A stretch of DNA of 64,000 nucleotides from Bacteroides fragilis (GCA_945889005.1 CAMDBI010000001.1:122478-186477); one strand, 5' to 3'; counted from the stretch's first letter, positions 6,711 to 16,187 are shown. Program-made: numbers and translations. Notes: generated by a model from the letters alone, not told the origin.

Positions 6711-9404
6711 ATGAAGAAAAACAGCATTCAATTATTAAGTATGAAAATTATTTTTTGGCTTTTAATTTTTTTATTTAGCCTTCAAAATCTAGCATTAAAT
6801 GCGCAAAACCACTCACTCAATCTGTCGATGAAGAAAGTTTCTTTGCACGAAATTCTAAAAGAAATTAAAAACCAGAGCGGAAATAATATTATTTATAATA
6901 ACAACCTAATAGATAAATACGACAATGAATTCATTGAAATAAAAAACGCAAATCTTGAAGTAGCATTAAAAAAAGCTCTTGACGGGAAAGAACTTAGTTT
7001 TAAAATAGTTGACGATATAATAATTATTGAACCAAAAGAAGATAAACAAAACTCAGAAAAATCAAATGTACTTTATCAGAATGTTAAAGGTGTTGTATTT
7101 GACTACGACACAAAAATGCCTTTAATTGGAGCAACAGTATTAATACTAGACTTAAGTCCTACTAAAGGTGGAATTACTGATTTGGAAGGGATTTATAAAA
7201 TAGAGAGAGTTCCAATAGGACGTTATAATATTCAGATAAACTATATGGGTTATGAGCCTGTTATTATTCCAGAAGTATTGGTTAAATCAGGTAAGGAAGT
7301 TATTATTAATACTTGGTTAAAACAATCTTTAACTGAATTCAATGAAGTTATAGTAAAAGCATATTCTAGAAAAGATTTACCAATAAACTCAATGGCATCT
7401 ATAAGTGCTCGTTCATTTTCCATAGAAGAAGCTGAGCGTTATGCAGGAGCTTTGGGTGATCCTTTTAGAATGGTGTCCGCTTTTGCTGGTAGTGTACCAA
7501 GCTCATCTCTTGATAATAATGCAATATCAATTAGAGGTCAGGCTCCAAAAAACGTAAAGTATTTGTTGGAAGGAGTGGAAATACCTAACCCCAACCATTT
7601 TGACGGGGCTTATGTTGCTGGAGGTGGTTATGTTTGTTTAATCAGTAATCATCTGATGGGAAATTCGGACTTTTTTACTGGAGCTTTTCCTGCCCAGTAT
7701 GGAAATGCAACAGCAGGGATTTTTGATTTGAATTTGCGAACAGGGAATAACGAAAAAAGGGAATATACATTTCAGGCAAGTGCTATTGGCATTGATGTAG
7801 CTTCAGAAGGGCCAATCGTTAAGAATGGAGCCGCATCCTATAACATTAATTACAGATATTCTACATTTGGTCTTTTGGAAAATGTTGGAGTAATAAATCC
7901 AAACCAAGTGCCAATATTTCAGGATATATCGTTTAAAATTAATATACCAACAAAAAAAGCCGGTGTTTTTAGTTTTTGGGGTATTGGAGGAATTGATTAT
8001 CTAATTTCACCTTTGACAAAAGATTCTTCTCTTTGGGATAATAATCCCAGAGAATCTACCGATGTAAATTTTCTTACAGGTACATTGGGGCTATCACACA
8101 AATATATTTTAGGCAACAAGTCATTTATTAATTTCTCTATTGTTGCTTCTGGAACAAATGCTCAAGCAACTAATGAGTGGATTGATGATAGTTTAAAAAT
8201 TAGACCCTTAGCTTTTATTAAAAATAATACTTCAAAAATAACTTACGCAACCGTAATTAACCATAAGTTTAATTCTCGTCTTATTAGCAGGGCGGGTATT
8301 AATTGTAATACCTTGTTTTCAAATATAGATTTAAGAAGTATTGATTTGTCTAATAATAACTCTGATTTTTTTGATTTCTCAACATATAATAATTTTGTTA
8401 AAACACAAAATAAAAGTTATTTGTGGCAGGCATATTTGCAGTCGAAATATAATCTGGGCGAACATTTTATTATCAATGGAGGAATAAATACCGAATTTTT
8501 TGAATTGAATGGCAAGTATTCTATCGATCCACGATTTGGACTTAATTGGAATTTTTTGCCGAAACATACCTTTAGTTTAGGTCTTGGCAAATATTCGCAA
8601 TTAGAAGAAATGAGGTTTTACTTTATTAAAAAGGAGATTAATAATCAATCTGTTTTGATTAATAAAAATTTAGATTTTTCAAAAGCTTTACATTTTGTCT
8701 TGGGTTACGATTATAGAATAAATGATAACCTTCGGTTAAAAATTGAACCATACTTCGAAAAATTATATAATATTCCTGGTAAACCGAATAGTAATTATTC
8801 ACTAATTAATTTTAGTCAGGATTGGGGATTTAGCGATTCGTTGCAAAATAACAGTTCAGGATATAATTATGGTTTTGACTTTACTTTTGAAAGATTTCTA
8901 ACGAATGGATATTATTATCTATTAACTGCTTCAATTTTTGATTCAAAATATAAAGGAAGCGATGGAATTACAAGAAACACTCTATATAACAACATATTCG
9001 CCACTAGTATTCTCTTTGGTAAAGAGTATACGTTAACTAAAAAGAAAAACAACATTCTGGGAGTTAATACCAAATTTAATATTTTTGGTGGAGAAAGAAT
9101 TACACCTGTTGATATGATAGCATCTACATCTGCCAAACAAGTCATTTATAATGAAAGCCAAAAGTATGAGAAACAAAACCCTATAAGAATATATATTGAT
9201 TTTAATGTTCAATATAGAATAAATAAAGGAAAATATTCAAGCATTTTGGCAATTGAAATTATTAACCTTTTATCACCTGTTAGTAAAGAGTTAAATATAA
9301 ATACGTATGAACAATATTACTATCACACAAAGAAAAATAGTATTAATAAATTTACCGATAGTCAAATATTGCTCCCAAATATTAGCTACAAAATAGAGTT
9401 TTAG
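6711..9404 (+). CDS. TonB-dependent receptor with STN signalling domain
   Basis: An 897-residue outer-membrane receptor. Order: signal peptide to about 32; secretin/TonB short N-terminal (STN) domain at about 45-108 (SLHEILKEIKNQSGNNIIY), the part that contacts FecR in transcriptional-signalling receptors; carboxypeptidase-regulatory-like beta domain at about 122-205 (GVVFDYDTKMPLIGATVLI); plug domain from about 215 to 350 (AISIRGQAPKNVKYLLEGVEI); then a beta-barrel ending in YKIEF, with the terminal Phe needed for outer-membrane insertion. It follows the sigma/anti-sigma genes, forming a complete cell-surface signalling set. No SusD-like partner is next to it. The ligand is unknown; the plug resembles receptors paired with lipoproteins other than SusD. 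Confidence 0.93.
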   Translation: MKKNSIQLLSMKIIFWLLIFLFSLQNLALNAQNHSLNLSMKKVSLHEILKEIKNQSGNNIIYNNNLIDKYDNEFIEIKNANLEVALKKALDGKELSFKIVDDIIIIEPKEDKQNSEKSNVLYQNVKGVVFDYDTKMPLIGATVLILDLSPTKGGITDLEGIYKIERVPIGRYNIQINYMGYEPVIIPEVLVKSGKEVIINTWLKQSLTEFNEVIVKAYSRKDLPINSMASISARSFSIEEAERYAGALGDPFRMVSAFAGSVPSSSLDNNAISIRGQAPKNVKYLLEGVEIPNPNHFDGAYVAGGGYVCLISNHLMGNSDFFTGAFPAQYGNATAGIFDLNLRTGNNEKREYTFQASAIGIDVASEGPIVKNGAASYNINYRYSTFGLLENVGVINPNQVPIFQDISFKINIPTKKAGVFSFWGIGGIDYLISPLTKDSSLWDNNPRESTDVNFLTGTLGLSHKYILGNKSFINFSIVASGTNAQATNEWIDDSLKIRPLAFIKNNTSKITYATVINHKFNSRLISRAGINCNTLFSNIDLRSIDLSNNNSDFFDFSTYNNFVKTQNKSYLWQAYLQSKYNLGEHFIINGGINTEFFELNGKYSIDPRFGLNWNFLPKHTFSLGLGKYSQLEEMRFYFIKKEINNQSVLINKNLDFSKALHFVLGYDYRINDNLRLKIEPYFEKLYNIPGKPNSNYSLINFSQDWGFSDSLQNNSSGYNYGFDFTFERFLTNGYYYLLTASIFDSKYKGSDGITRNTLYNNIFATSILFGKEYTLTKKKNNILGVNTKFNIFGGERITPVDMIASTSAKQVIYNESQKYEKQNPIRIYIDFNVQYRINKGKYSSILAIEIINLLSPVSKELNINTYEQYYYHTKKNSINKFTDSQILLPNISYKIEF

Positions 9405-9473
9405 ACAAAATATGATTTATATATGTGCTTTTAAAATATTTAAAGTTAAACAATTAATAAATAATCAATTAAA

Positions 9474-10073
9474 ATGAAAAAATCAATTTATTTAATACTA
9501 GCAGTAAGTATTCTTACAACAATGTGCGAAATGGACGATGTAGTAATTGGTAAAGGTGAACTTGTTGATAATACTATAGAATTATCAAGTTTTAATAAAA
9601 TATCGATTGAAGGTCAGGCATCGGTTTCAGTTGCATATGGCGATACCCAAAAAGTAACAATTACTGCACAGCAAAATATTTTTGAGGCTATGAACAATCA
9701 TGTTTCTAATGGCAAACTGTTTATTGATTACAAAGAACATACAAGTGTACAATCGTCGAAAGGTATAATCGTAAAAATAATATCACCAACAGCAATTACT
9801 GATTTTTCGGTTGATGGCTCAGGCGATTTAATCATTTCTGGGAAACCTCAAGATGTTTTTAATACCGAGATTAATGGTTCGGGTTCAGTTAATGCGTACG
9901 ATTTAGAAGTATGCAATGTGAGTATCTCAATTGATGGTTCGGGAAACTGCAAGGTTAAGGCAACAAAGACTCTTGATGTTGAAATAAATGGTTCGGGTAC
10001 AGTTTCATATAAAGGAAGCCCCAAGGTAACCCAATCTATTTCGGGTTCAGGTTCTTTAAAAGATGCTAATTAA
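9474..10073 (+). CDS. Putative lipoprotein with GIN (DUF2807) beta-helix domain
   Basis: A 199-residue exported protein. A hydrophobic N-terminus ends in TTMC-EMDD; the Cys followed by acidic residues resembles the export signal of surface lipoproteins in Bacteroidota, although Met at -1 is unusual for a lipobox. The body is the head-GIN/DUF2807 type, with repeated beta strands each carrying a SGSG-like turn (VDGSGDL, INGSGSV, IDGSGNC, INGSGTV, ISGSGSL). It is transcribed with, and 69 bases after, the TonB receptor, in the place where SusD would be expected. A ligand-binding or adhesive surface partner of the receptor is possible; no function is established. Confidence 0.85.
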   Translation: MKKSIYLILAVSILTTMCEMDDVVIGKGELVDNTIELSSFNKISIEGQASVSVAYGDTQKVTITAQQNIFEAMNNHVSNGKLFIDYKEHTSVQSSKGIIVKIISPTAITDFSVDGSGDLIISGKPQDVFNTEINGSGSVNAYDLEVCNVSISIDGSGNCKVKATKTLDVEINGSGTVSYKGSPKVTQSISGSGSLKDAN

Positions 10074-10139
10074 TATATAACTGGTTTGTAGAAATAAAAT
10101 GTATTTTGTTTAGAATCTTTGATAGTTTCACCCCATGAT

Positions 10140-10238
10140 GGATACCTGATTATAAAAATGGCGCAACAACGCACAGAAAGCATCGGTTTACATTATAATA
10201 TAGACCATTCGAAGAATAAGAAAATAATATTTATTTGA
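10140..10238 (+). pseudogene. nadB 3'-terminal fragment, distal copy
   Basis: Reads GYLIIKMAQQRTESIGLHYN and on to a TGA at 10236-10238, the same peptide as the nadB C-terminus apart from one Pro-to-Ser change, then a different end (KKIIFI). There is no start or upstream coding sequence. Nine of ten base differences from nadB are synonymous, so this piece diverged while still part of a functional nadB gene and was cut off later. It marks the right edge of the accessory islet. Confidence 0.85.
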
Positions 10239-10247
10239 GTCAGGCAC

Positions 10248-10823
10248 TTACATCCCAGCAATTTCGATTGTATCATTTGTCCAAACAGGTGCAGATTCTA
10301 TAGCATTGATTAATTGATCTGGCGAATCAATTACAGAATAAACATTTAAATGCTCTGAATGAATAAATTGGTCGTCGACCATACGATTGAAAAAAGCCAA
10401 TAAATGATTGTAAAACCCATCGGTATTGACAATGATAATAGGTTTTGTAAATAAAGCAAGTTTTTTCATCGAAATCACTTCCGATAATTCTTCCAATGTT
10501 CCGGTTCCTCCGGGAAGAGCAACTACAGCATCAATATTTTCTAGAAATTTTTGTTTGCGTTGCGTCATATCGCTTACAACAATGAGCTCAACCCTTGTAT
10601 TGCCCCATTCGAGCTCCATCATAAACTGAGGTATGACGCCAACAATTTTTCCGTTGTGTTGTAAAACAGTATCGGCAAGAGCACCCATGAGTCCAATTGA
10701 TCCACCGCCATATACCGTTGTTAAGTGATTTTTGGCAAGTACTTCGCCCAATTGACTTGCAGCATCGAGATATTTTTGATGTACTTTACTACTGGATGCC
10801 GCGTAAACACAGATTCTCTTCAT
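10248..10823 (-). CDS. LOG-family phosphoribohydrolase
   Basis: A 191-residue Rossmann-fold protein of the LOG (Lonely guy)/TIGR00730 family, whose members release a base from nucleoside 5'-monophosphates such as cytokinin ribotides or AMP. Landmarks: YGGGSIGLMG at 38-47 and the signature PGGTGTLEE at 104-112, with MTQRK at 86-90 contributing the conserved Arg. In bacteria the physiological role is often unclear and may be nucleotide salvage. The stop codon comes 9 bases after the nadB remnant, and the start faces the palindromic repeat before trxA. Confidence 0.93.
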   Translation of the reverse strand: MKRICVYAASSSKVHQKYLDAASQLGEVLAKNHLTTVYGGGSIGLMGALADTVLQHNGKIVGVIPQFMMELEWGNTRVELIVVSDMTQRKQKFLENIDAVVALPGGTGTLEELSEVISMKKLALFTKPIIIVNTDGFYNHLLAFFNRMVDDQFIHSEHLNVYSVIDSPDQLINAIESAPVWTNDTIEIAGM

Positions 10824-10844
10824 TTTAATAAAAATAATAAAATG

Positions 10845-10919
10845 AACACTGAGTCACAGAAACACAGAGAAACATTAATTTAAAAATTAAAAACTCTGTG
10901 TCTTTGTGTCTCTGTGTTT
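10845..10919. repeat. CTCTGTGT palindromic intergenic repeat
   Basis: Arms 10845-10870 and 10895-10919 are imperfect inverted repeats (AACACTGAGTCACAGAAACA pairing with a TGTGTCTCTGTGTT-type arm) around an AT-rich loop. It fills the gap between the trxA stop and the LOG start and could form a strong hairpin in trxA mRNA. Confidence 0.75.
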
Positions 10920-10921
10920 AT

Positions 10922-11239
10922 TTATATTAGAGCGTTTAGCTTGGCGGTAAGAGTGCTTTTTGGAACAGCGCCCACTTGTTTATCGGCCAATTCGCCGTTC
11001 TTGAAAAACAAAATGGTAGGTATGTTTCTGATACCATATTTTGCAGGAGTGTTGGGACTTGCATCGACATCCATTTTTACGATCAAGGCTTTTCCGGCAA
11101 ACTCCTCGCTCAATTCGTTTACAATAGGACCAATCATACGGCAAGGACCACACCATTCTGCCCAAAAGTCAACCAATACAGGTTTGTCTGATTTCAATAC
11201 CAGTTCTTCAAAGTTTGCATCTGTAATTTCTTGTGCCAT
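10922..11239 (-). CDS. trxA: Thioredoxin
   Basis: A 105-residue soluble thioredoxin, full length for the family. The redox motif WCGPC is at 29-33 after the conserved VDFWAEWC strand, and the cis-Pro loop IRNIPTILFF is in the usual place, followed by the GAVPKSTL helix start. It reduces protein disulfides using electrons from thioredoxin reductase, which is not in this window. Located downstream of dnaE on the same strand with 172 bases between, including a palindromic repeat, so it probably has its own promoter. Confidence 0.97.
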   Translation of the reverse strand: MAQEITDANFEELVLKSDKPVLVDFWAEWCGPCRMIGPIVNELSEEFAGKALIVKMDVDASPNTPAKYGIRNIPTILFFKNGELADKQVGAVPKSTLTAKLNALI

Positions 11240-11313
11240 TTTCTTTTATATTTATAAGTTATATAATTTTGTAATACTAGAATATTTGTGGAGAATGTAT
11301 AAAATATTTGTTT

Positions 11314-11357
11314 GAAGACCGAAGTTAATTCACTTCTGACTTCGGACTTTTGTCTTC
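11314..11357. repeat. GAAGNCCGAAG dyad repeat, copy 1
   Basis: GAAGACCGAAGT at 11314-11325 pairs with ACTTCGG and GTCTTC near 11338-11357. Related hairpins are at 34542-34601 and 59113-59168. It lies between dnaE and trxA. Confidence 0.65.
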
Positions 11358-11411
11358 TAGCTCAAACATAAATTTTAATTTTATTAGTCATTTGTAATCA
11401 GTAATTAGTCA

Positions 11412-14400
11412 TTAGTTTATCTTCATTTCAAGCCCTTTATGCTCGTTTACAAAATTAACAAATTGACTTGACAATTTTACCTTTTGACTTCTCGATTTTA
11501 GGTCAACTTTCATTCCTTCTACAGGATCGAATATGATTATATTTAACAATGCTTTACCTTCTTTGTTGTCGGTAAATTCGCTTAAATCGGCAATAAATTC
11601 GTCGGTTATAATATTGATAGGTACTTTGAGCGTTACTTTTTTAAATAATTCTTCGCGAGCATCGGCAAGTAGAATTATTGAGCTAATTTTAAATTCAACT
11701 TCGTCGGTATTTCCATAGGTTCTATTTTGAACTTTTCCTTTGACCATAATCGATATCCCTTCGGTAAAATAGTTTTTATAATCGATATAGTCTTTGCTAA
11801 ACAAAGGAAACTTAAAGTTGCCAGCAAAATCCTCCATAATTACCATGGCATAAGGTTTGCCATTTTTCGAGATTCCTTCTCTATAATTGGTTACAAGACC
11901 TGCAAAACTAATGTCTTTACCTTTCAATGCTTTGAGGTCTGACATTTCAGAAAGCTTTGTATTGCAAAGATATTGAAGCTCCATGGCAAATGGATCGAGT
12001 GGATGTGCCGACAAGTAGATACCTACTAATTCTTTTTCTTTATTGAGTTGTTCTAATTGTCCCCAGTCTTCGCCAGTTGGAAAAGGAGGTTTCGAAACAT
12101 CTATTTGCATGCCGCTTCCACCACCAAACAATGTATTGGAAGTGCTTGCCTTGTCGGTTTGCATGCGGTTGCCATATTTTATAAGGTTTTCGACAAAATT
12201 TATACCCCTATCGTCCGAAATAAAATATTGTGAACGTTTAAGTCCGAAACAATCAAGCGCACCAGCAATAACAAAGTTTTCGATGGCTTTACGGTTTAAA
12301 GCCGAAAGATTGACCCGTTCGATCAGGTTAAAAATATCGCTGAAAGGGCCATTTTTGTCGCGCTCTTCGATCACAGCAGCAACGGCATTTTCGCCAACAC
12401 CTTTAATTGCACCCAATCCAAAGCGCACTACATCGCCTTTTTTGTTAACTGTGAAAGCCATGCGACTCTCGTTTATATCGGGACCAAGCACATTCACCCC
12501 AAAACTTTTGCATTCGTCCATGAAAAAGGTTATTTTTTCGATAGAACTTGCATTGTTCAATACTGCAGCCATGTATTCGCTGGGGTAGTGTGCCTTTAAG
12601 TAAGCAGTTTGAAATGCAACAAAGGCATAACAAGTACTGTGCGACTTGTTAAATGCATACGAGGCAAACGCCTCCCAGTCGGTCCATACTTTTTCAAGTA
12701 TTTTTGGATCGTGGCCTTTATTTGAAGCATTTTCGATAAACTGAGGTTTGAGTTTATCGAGTGTTTTACGGTCTTTTTTACCCATTGCTTTACGCAACAC
12801 ATCGGCATCGCCCTTGGTAAAGCCTGCCAGTTTTTGTGAAAGTAACATTACTTGTTCCTGATAGACTGTAATACCATAGGTGTCATTTAGGTATTCCTCC
12901 ATATCGGCCAAGTCGTACGATACGGCTTCGCGACCATGTTTACGAGCTATAAAGTTTGGGATATATTCGATAGGTCCTGGACGATACAAGGCGTTCATTG
13001 CAATTAGATCTTCAAATTTATCGGGTTTGAGTTCTCTCAGATATTTCTGCATACCTGGACTTTCAAACTGGAAGGTTCCGTTGGTATCGGCGCGTTGGTA
13101 TAGTTCAAGAGTTTTTGTGTCGTCGAGCGGAATGGTATCAATATCGATTTCAACACCATGGTTGAACTTTATCATTTCCAATGCGCCCTTGATAATTGTG
13201 AGGGTTTTTAGACCCAGAAAGTCCATTTTGATAACACCGGCATCTTCAATAACCTTCCCTTCGTATTGGGTTACCAGCAAGTTCGAATCCTTTGCAACAG
13301 AAACAGGAACTATTTCAGTTATGTCTTTGGGTGCAATAATAACACCGGCAGCATGTGTACCAGTACTACGTACCGAACCTTCGAGCAATCGGGCTTCTTT
13401 GAGCACTTGCGCTTGCAAATCGTTGCCTTTTAGTATCTCGCGCAATTTTTTAATACCTGCAATTTCATCGGGATTGAGACCTTCTTTCTCGATCAAACCT
13501 TTTTCGCCATCGAAAGGAGCTTCGAACACTCTGTTTAGTTCTATACCGGGCGATTCGGGAACGAGTTTTGCCAATTCGTTGCTTTCGCTCAAAGGCAGAT
13601 CGAGTACACGAGCTACGTCCTTTATACTCGAGCGCGCAGCCATGGTACCATAAGTAATAATCTGTGCTACCTGGTTTTGTCCATACTTTTTGACAACATA
13701 TTCGATTACTTTTTGGCGACCTTCGTCGTCGAAATCGGTATCGATATCGGGCATACTCTTTCGGTCGGGGTTCAAGAAACGCTCGAACAGCAATTTGTAC
13801 TTGATGGGATCGATGTTGGTAATACCAATGCAATATGCTACTGCCGATCCGGCTGCCGATCCACGTCCCGGACCAATAAAAACGCCAATATCGCGACCTG
13901 CCTTTATGAAATCCATCACAATAAGGAAATATCCTGCAAAACCCATAGTCTCGACTGTCTGAAGCTCAAAGTTGAGGCGTTCTTCGATCTCGGCGGTTAC
14001 ATGAGTATAGCGCTTGTGAGCTCCCTCGAAGGTCAAATGTCGTAAATACTGATCTTGTGTGAGAAATTCTTTGGGGATCGGGAAATTGGGAAGCATTATA
14101 TTGCGTTTCAAATCGAGCAATTCGACTTTGTTGGCAATATCGTTGGTATTTTCGATGGCTTGAGGCAGGTCTTTGAACAATGCTGCCATTTCGACCTTTG
14201 TTTTAAAATAAAACTGATCGTTGTAAAAGCCAAAACGAGAGTTTTTGCTCGTTACCTCGTCGTCGTCGAGGTATTCTTTTACAATAGGTGTGCTTTTTTT
14301 CTCACCAGTATTGATACAAAGTAATATGTCGTGGGCATTGTAGTCGGCTTGTTCTACGTAATGGCTATCGTTAGTAGCAATTATTTTTACATTGTATTTT

Positions 14401-15020
14401 TCGGCAAGCTTTACAAGCACTTCGTTTACCTTGTCTTGCTCGGGTATGCCATGGCGTTGTAATTCGACATAGTAATCGTCGCCAAAAATGTCGTACCACC
14501 ATTTAAATTCCTTTTCGCCTTCTTCTTCGCCTTTTTTAGTGATGGTTTTGGGCACCATAGCTCCCAAGCAACAAGTAGTTGCAATAAGTCCTTCGTGGTA
14601 TTTGAGTATAAGCGATTTGTCGATACGAGGGTACTTGCCATAAAGCCCTTCCATGTAGCCCAGCGAACTAAGCTTAATGAGATTGCGATAGCCAACTTCG
14701 TTTTTGGCAAGCAGTATCTGGTGGTATCGAATGTCTTTGTCGGTTTTGGTAAAGCTATGGCGTGTGCGGTCTTCAACCAAATAGAATTCACAACCTACTA
14801 TAGGCTTAACTTTTACACGTTTATCGTTTTTGTCGTCGGGATTAAGTTTGTGTTTCGAAGCCTCAGCAACAAACTCGAATACTCCAAACATATTTCCGTG
14901 ATCGGTAATGGCCAATGCTGGCTGTCCGTCGTTCATAGCCTTTTTGAAAAGGTTTTTTATTTCGGCAGCTCCATCGAGCAACGAAAATTGTGTATGAACG
15001 TGTAAGTGTGAGAAAGACAT
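11412..15020 (-). CDS. dnaE: DNA polymerase III alpha subunit
   Basis: The replicative polymerase catalytic subunit, 1202 residues. The N-terminal PHP domain begins with HLHVHTQFSLLDG at 6-18 and TDHGNMFG near 39-46; the polymerase palm has GPGRGSAAGS at 383-392 and the metal-binding PDIDTDF at 424-430; then come the thumb, fingers (beginning near RPGPIEYIPNF), helix-hairpin-helix, and an OB fold near 1030-1110. No proofreading exonuclease domain is inserted, so it is the DnaE1 type rather than PolC. Short CATTAGT-type repeats occur on both sides of the gene. Confidence 0.98.
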   Translation of the reverse strand: MSFSHLHVHTQFSLLDGAAEIKNLFKKAMNDGQPALAITDHGNMFGVFEFVAEASKHKLNPDDKNDKRVKVKPIVGCEFYLVEDRTRHSFTKTDKDIRYHQILLAKNEVGYRNLIKLSSLGYMEGLYGKYPRIDKSLILKYHEGLIATTCCLGAMVPKTITKKGEEEGEKEFKWWYDIFGDDYYVELQRHGIPEQDKVNEVLVKLAEKYNVKIIATNDSHYVEQADYNAHDILLCINTGEKKSTPIVKEYLDDDEVTSKNSRFGFYNDQFYFKTKVEMAALFKDLPQAIENTNDIANKVELLDLKRNIMLPNFPIPKEFLTQDQYLRHLTFEGAHKRYTHVTAEIEERLNFELQTVETMGFAGYFLIVMDFIKAGRDIGVFIGPGRGSAAGSAVAYCIGITNIDPIKYKLLFERFLNPDRKSMPDIDTDFDDEGRQKVIEYVVKKYGQNQVAQIITYGTMAARSSIKDVARVLDLPLSESNELAKLVPESPGIELNRVFEAPFDGEKGLIEKEGLNPDEIAGIKKLREILKGNDLQAQVLKEARLLEGSVRSTGTHAAGVIIAPKDITEIVPVSVAKDSNLLVTQYEGKVIEDAGVIKMDFLGLKTLTIIKGALEMIKFNHGVEIDIDTIPLDDTKTLELYQRADTNGTFQFESPGMQKYLRELKPDKFEDLIAMNALYRPGPIEYIPNFIARKHGREAVSYDLADMEEYLNDTYGITVYQEQVMLLSQKLAGFTKGDADVLRKAMGKKDRKTLDKLKPQFIENASNKGHDPKILEKVWTDWEAFASYAFNKSHSTCYAFVAFQTAYLKAHYPSEYMAAVLNNASSIEKITFFMDECKSFGVNVLGPDINESRMAFTVNKKGDVVRFGLGAIKGVGENAVAAVIEERDKNGPFSDIFNLIERVNLSALNRKAIENFVIAGALDCFGLKRSQYFISDDRGINFVENLIKYGNRMQTDKASTSNTLFGGGSGMQIDVSKPPFPTGEDWGQLEQLNKEKELVGIYLSAHPLDPFAMELQYLCNTKLSEMSDLKALKGKDISFAGLVTNYREGISKNGKPYAMVIMEDFAGNFKFPLFSKDYIDYKNYFTEGISIMVKGKVQNRTYGNTDEVEFKISSIILLADAREELFKKVTLKVPINIITDEFIADLSEFTDNKEGKALLNIIIFDPVEGMKVDLKSRSQKVKLSSQFVNFVNEHKGLEMKIN

Positions 15021-15609
15021 GGAGTATATTACTAATTAACAATTACTAATGACTAATGCAAAATGAAATGGCATTAATACAAAAATAAGTTAAGTAAAAA
15101 TGAAAAACAGGCGATGTTGAAAAGTTTGGGATAAGTTTTATAGAATATCCGTAATATTATTTTACAAATGGGGCGCCATTGGAAAGGAATATTTGGTTCA
15201 ATATCTATAATGATACAATTGAGACAATTATAACTAATAGATAATTCGATATTTATTAACATTGTTGTCCGATTAAAAAATATAAACATGAGATTTCTGT
15301 TAATATTAACCGGACAGTATGTTTTTATAAAAAAAATATTGTTTAAATAATTTAACTACAATCGAATAAAAAATCTTTATTTGAACTTTAAAGAACAATA
15401 ATTAAAAAACTAGATACTTTTTAATTAGAAGATATTATCTTTGCAGGCTCAAATAAAAAAGACAAATAGATTATAGATAAATAGATTAAAGACAAAAGAT
15501 AATTAGACAAAGCACATTAAGTGTTGATTTCGAAGTATCTCTTCATTCAAAATCTACGAATCGAAAGATTTAAGAGTCCAATATGTTAAATTAAAAAAAG
15601 CGTTCATTT
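15021..15609. other. 589-base intergenic region between dnaE and rpsP
   Basis: No gene is supported here. The left end has CATTAGTCATT-like short repeats (15031-15058). The right part has a TAnnTTTG box (TATCTTTG, 15436-15443) that probably starts the rpsP transcript, leaving an AT-rich leader of about 160 bases with several TAGAT repeats and no evident SD. A 71-codon minus-strand reading frame at 15074-15289 has no family resemblance and looks accidental. Confidence 0.6.
15436..15443 (+). promoter_or_regulatory. Probable -7 box of rpsP-rimM
   Basis: TATCTTTG matches TAnnTTTG; no clear TTTG -33 is seen at the ideal distance. About 165 bases upstream of the rpsP ATG. Confidence 0.4.
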
Positions 15610-16122
15610 ATGCCTGCAAAAATCAGATTGTCTCGTCAGGGACGAAAGAAGTCTCCGTTTTACCAAATAGTAGTAGCGGACAGCAGGGCGCCACGTGATG
15701 GCAAGTACATTGAAAGAATTGGGAAATACAATCCCAAGACGAATCCTGCTTCTATTGAATTGAACTTCGATAGAGCATTGTATTGGCTGGAATCGGGCGC
15801 TCAACCATCGGACACATGCCGTGTTATTTTATCGGACTTCGGTGTATTGTTAAAAAAACACTTGTTAGAGGGTGTTAAAAAAGGTGCTCTCACTTTAGAA
15901 CAAGCAGAAGTTAAGTTTCAAGCTTGGATTAGTGAGAAAGAAAAGTTAAAACAACAAAAAGCTGAAACTTCTTTGAAAGGCAGCGAAGACGAAAAGAAAA
16001 AACGTCTGGAAGCCGAAAGCAAAGTAAGAGAAGCAAAAGCTGCTGCTCAAGCAAAAAAAGTTGCTGAGGCACATGCTGCATCTGCTGTTAATGCAGTTGA
16101 AGAAGGCGAAGCTGCTCAATAA
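15610..16122 (+). CDS. rpsP: 30S ribosomal protein S16 with extended C-terminus
   Basis: Residues 1-80 are a complete S16 ([20 protein letters not shown], then [19 protein letters not shown]), which binds 16S rRNA and stabilises the small subunit's lower body. The protein continues to 170 residues with a charged, Lys/Glu/Ala-rich tail (about 110-170, heptad-like), as in other Bacteroidota S16 proteins; E. coli S16 has only 82. It is followed by a strong hairpin and then rimM, the usual partner gene, whereas trmD is not adjacent. Confidence 0.98.
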   Translation: MPAKIRLSRQGRKKSPFYQIVVADSRAPRDGKYIERIGKYNPKTNPASIELNFDRALYWLESGAQPSDTCRVILSDFGVLLKKHLLEGVKKGALTLEQAEVKFQAWISEKEKLKQQKAETSLKGSEDEKKKRLEAESKVREAKAAAQAKKVAEAHAASAVNAVEEGEAAQ

Positions 16123-16131
16123 TTTTTATCG

Positions 16132-16187
16132 AACAGTGGTAAAATATCTAATAAAATTGATAGATTTACCACTGTTTCTTTTTTTAC
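16132..16187 (+). terminator. Hairpin with T-run after rpsP
   Basis: AACAGTGGTAAA (16132-16143) pairs perfectly with TTTACCACTGTT (16165-16176), and a T-rich tail (TCTTTTTTTA) follows. It likely partially or fully ends rpsP transcripts before rimM. Confidence 0.8.

Noticed and set aside
9820..10060. Repeated GGTTCGGG-like strings as a tandem or CRISPR-like array
   Set aside because: They encode the SGSG turns of the GIN domain in frame, with variable spacing and no identical repeats.
10140..10238. Second nadB fragment as a functional small gene
   Set aside because: No start codon with a reasonable leader; the peptide is only a C-terminal piece of NadB.
12880..13653. 257-codon plus-strand frame opposite dnaE
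   Set aside because: Lies entirely antisense within the conserved polymerase domain; its length comes from the codon bias of dnaE, and the Ser/Arg-rich peptide resembles no protein.
15074..15289. 71-codon minus-strand reading frame between dnaE and rpsP
   Set aside because: No recognisable family or signal, atypical composition, and the region shows promoter-like and repeat features instead.
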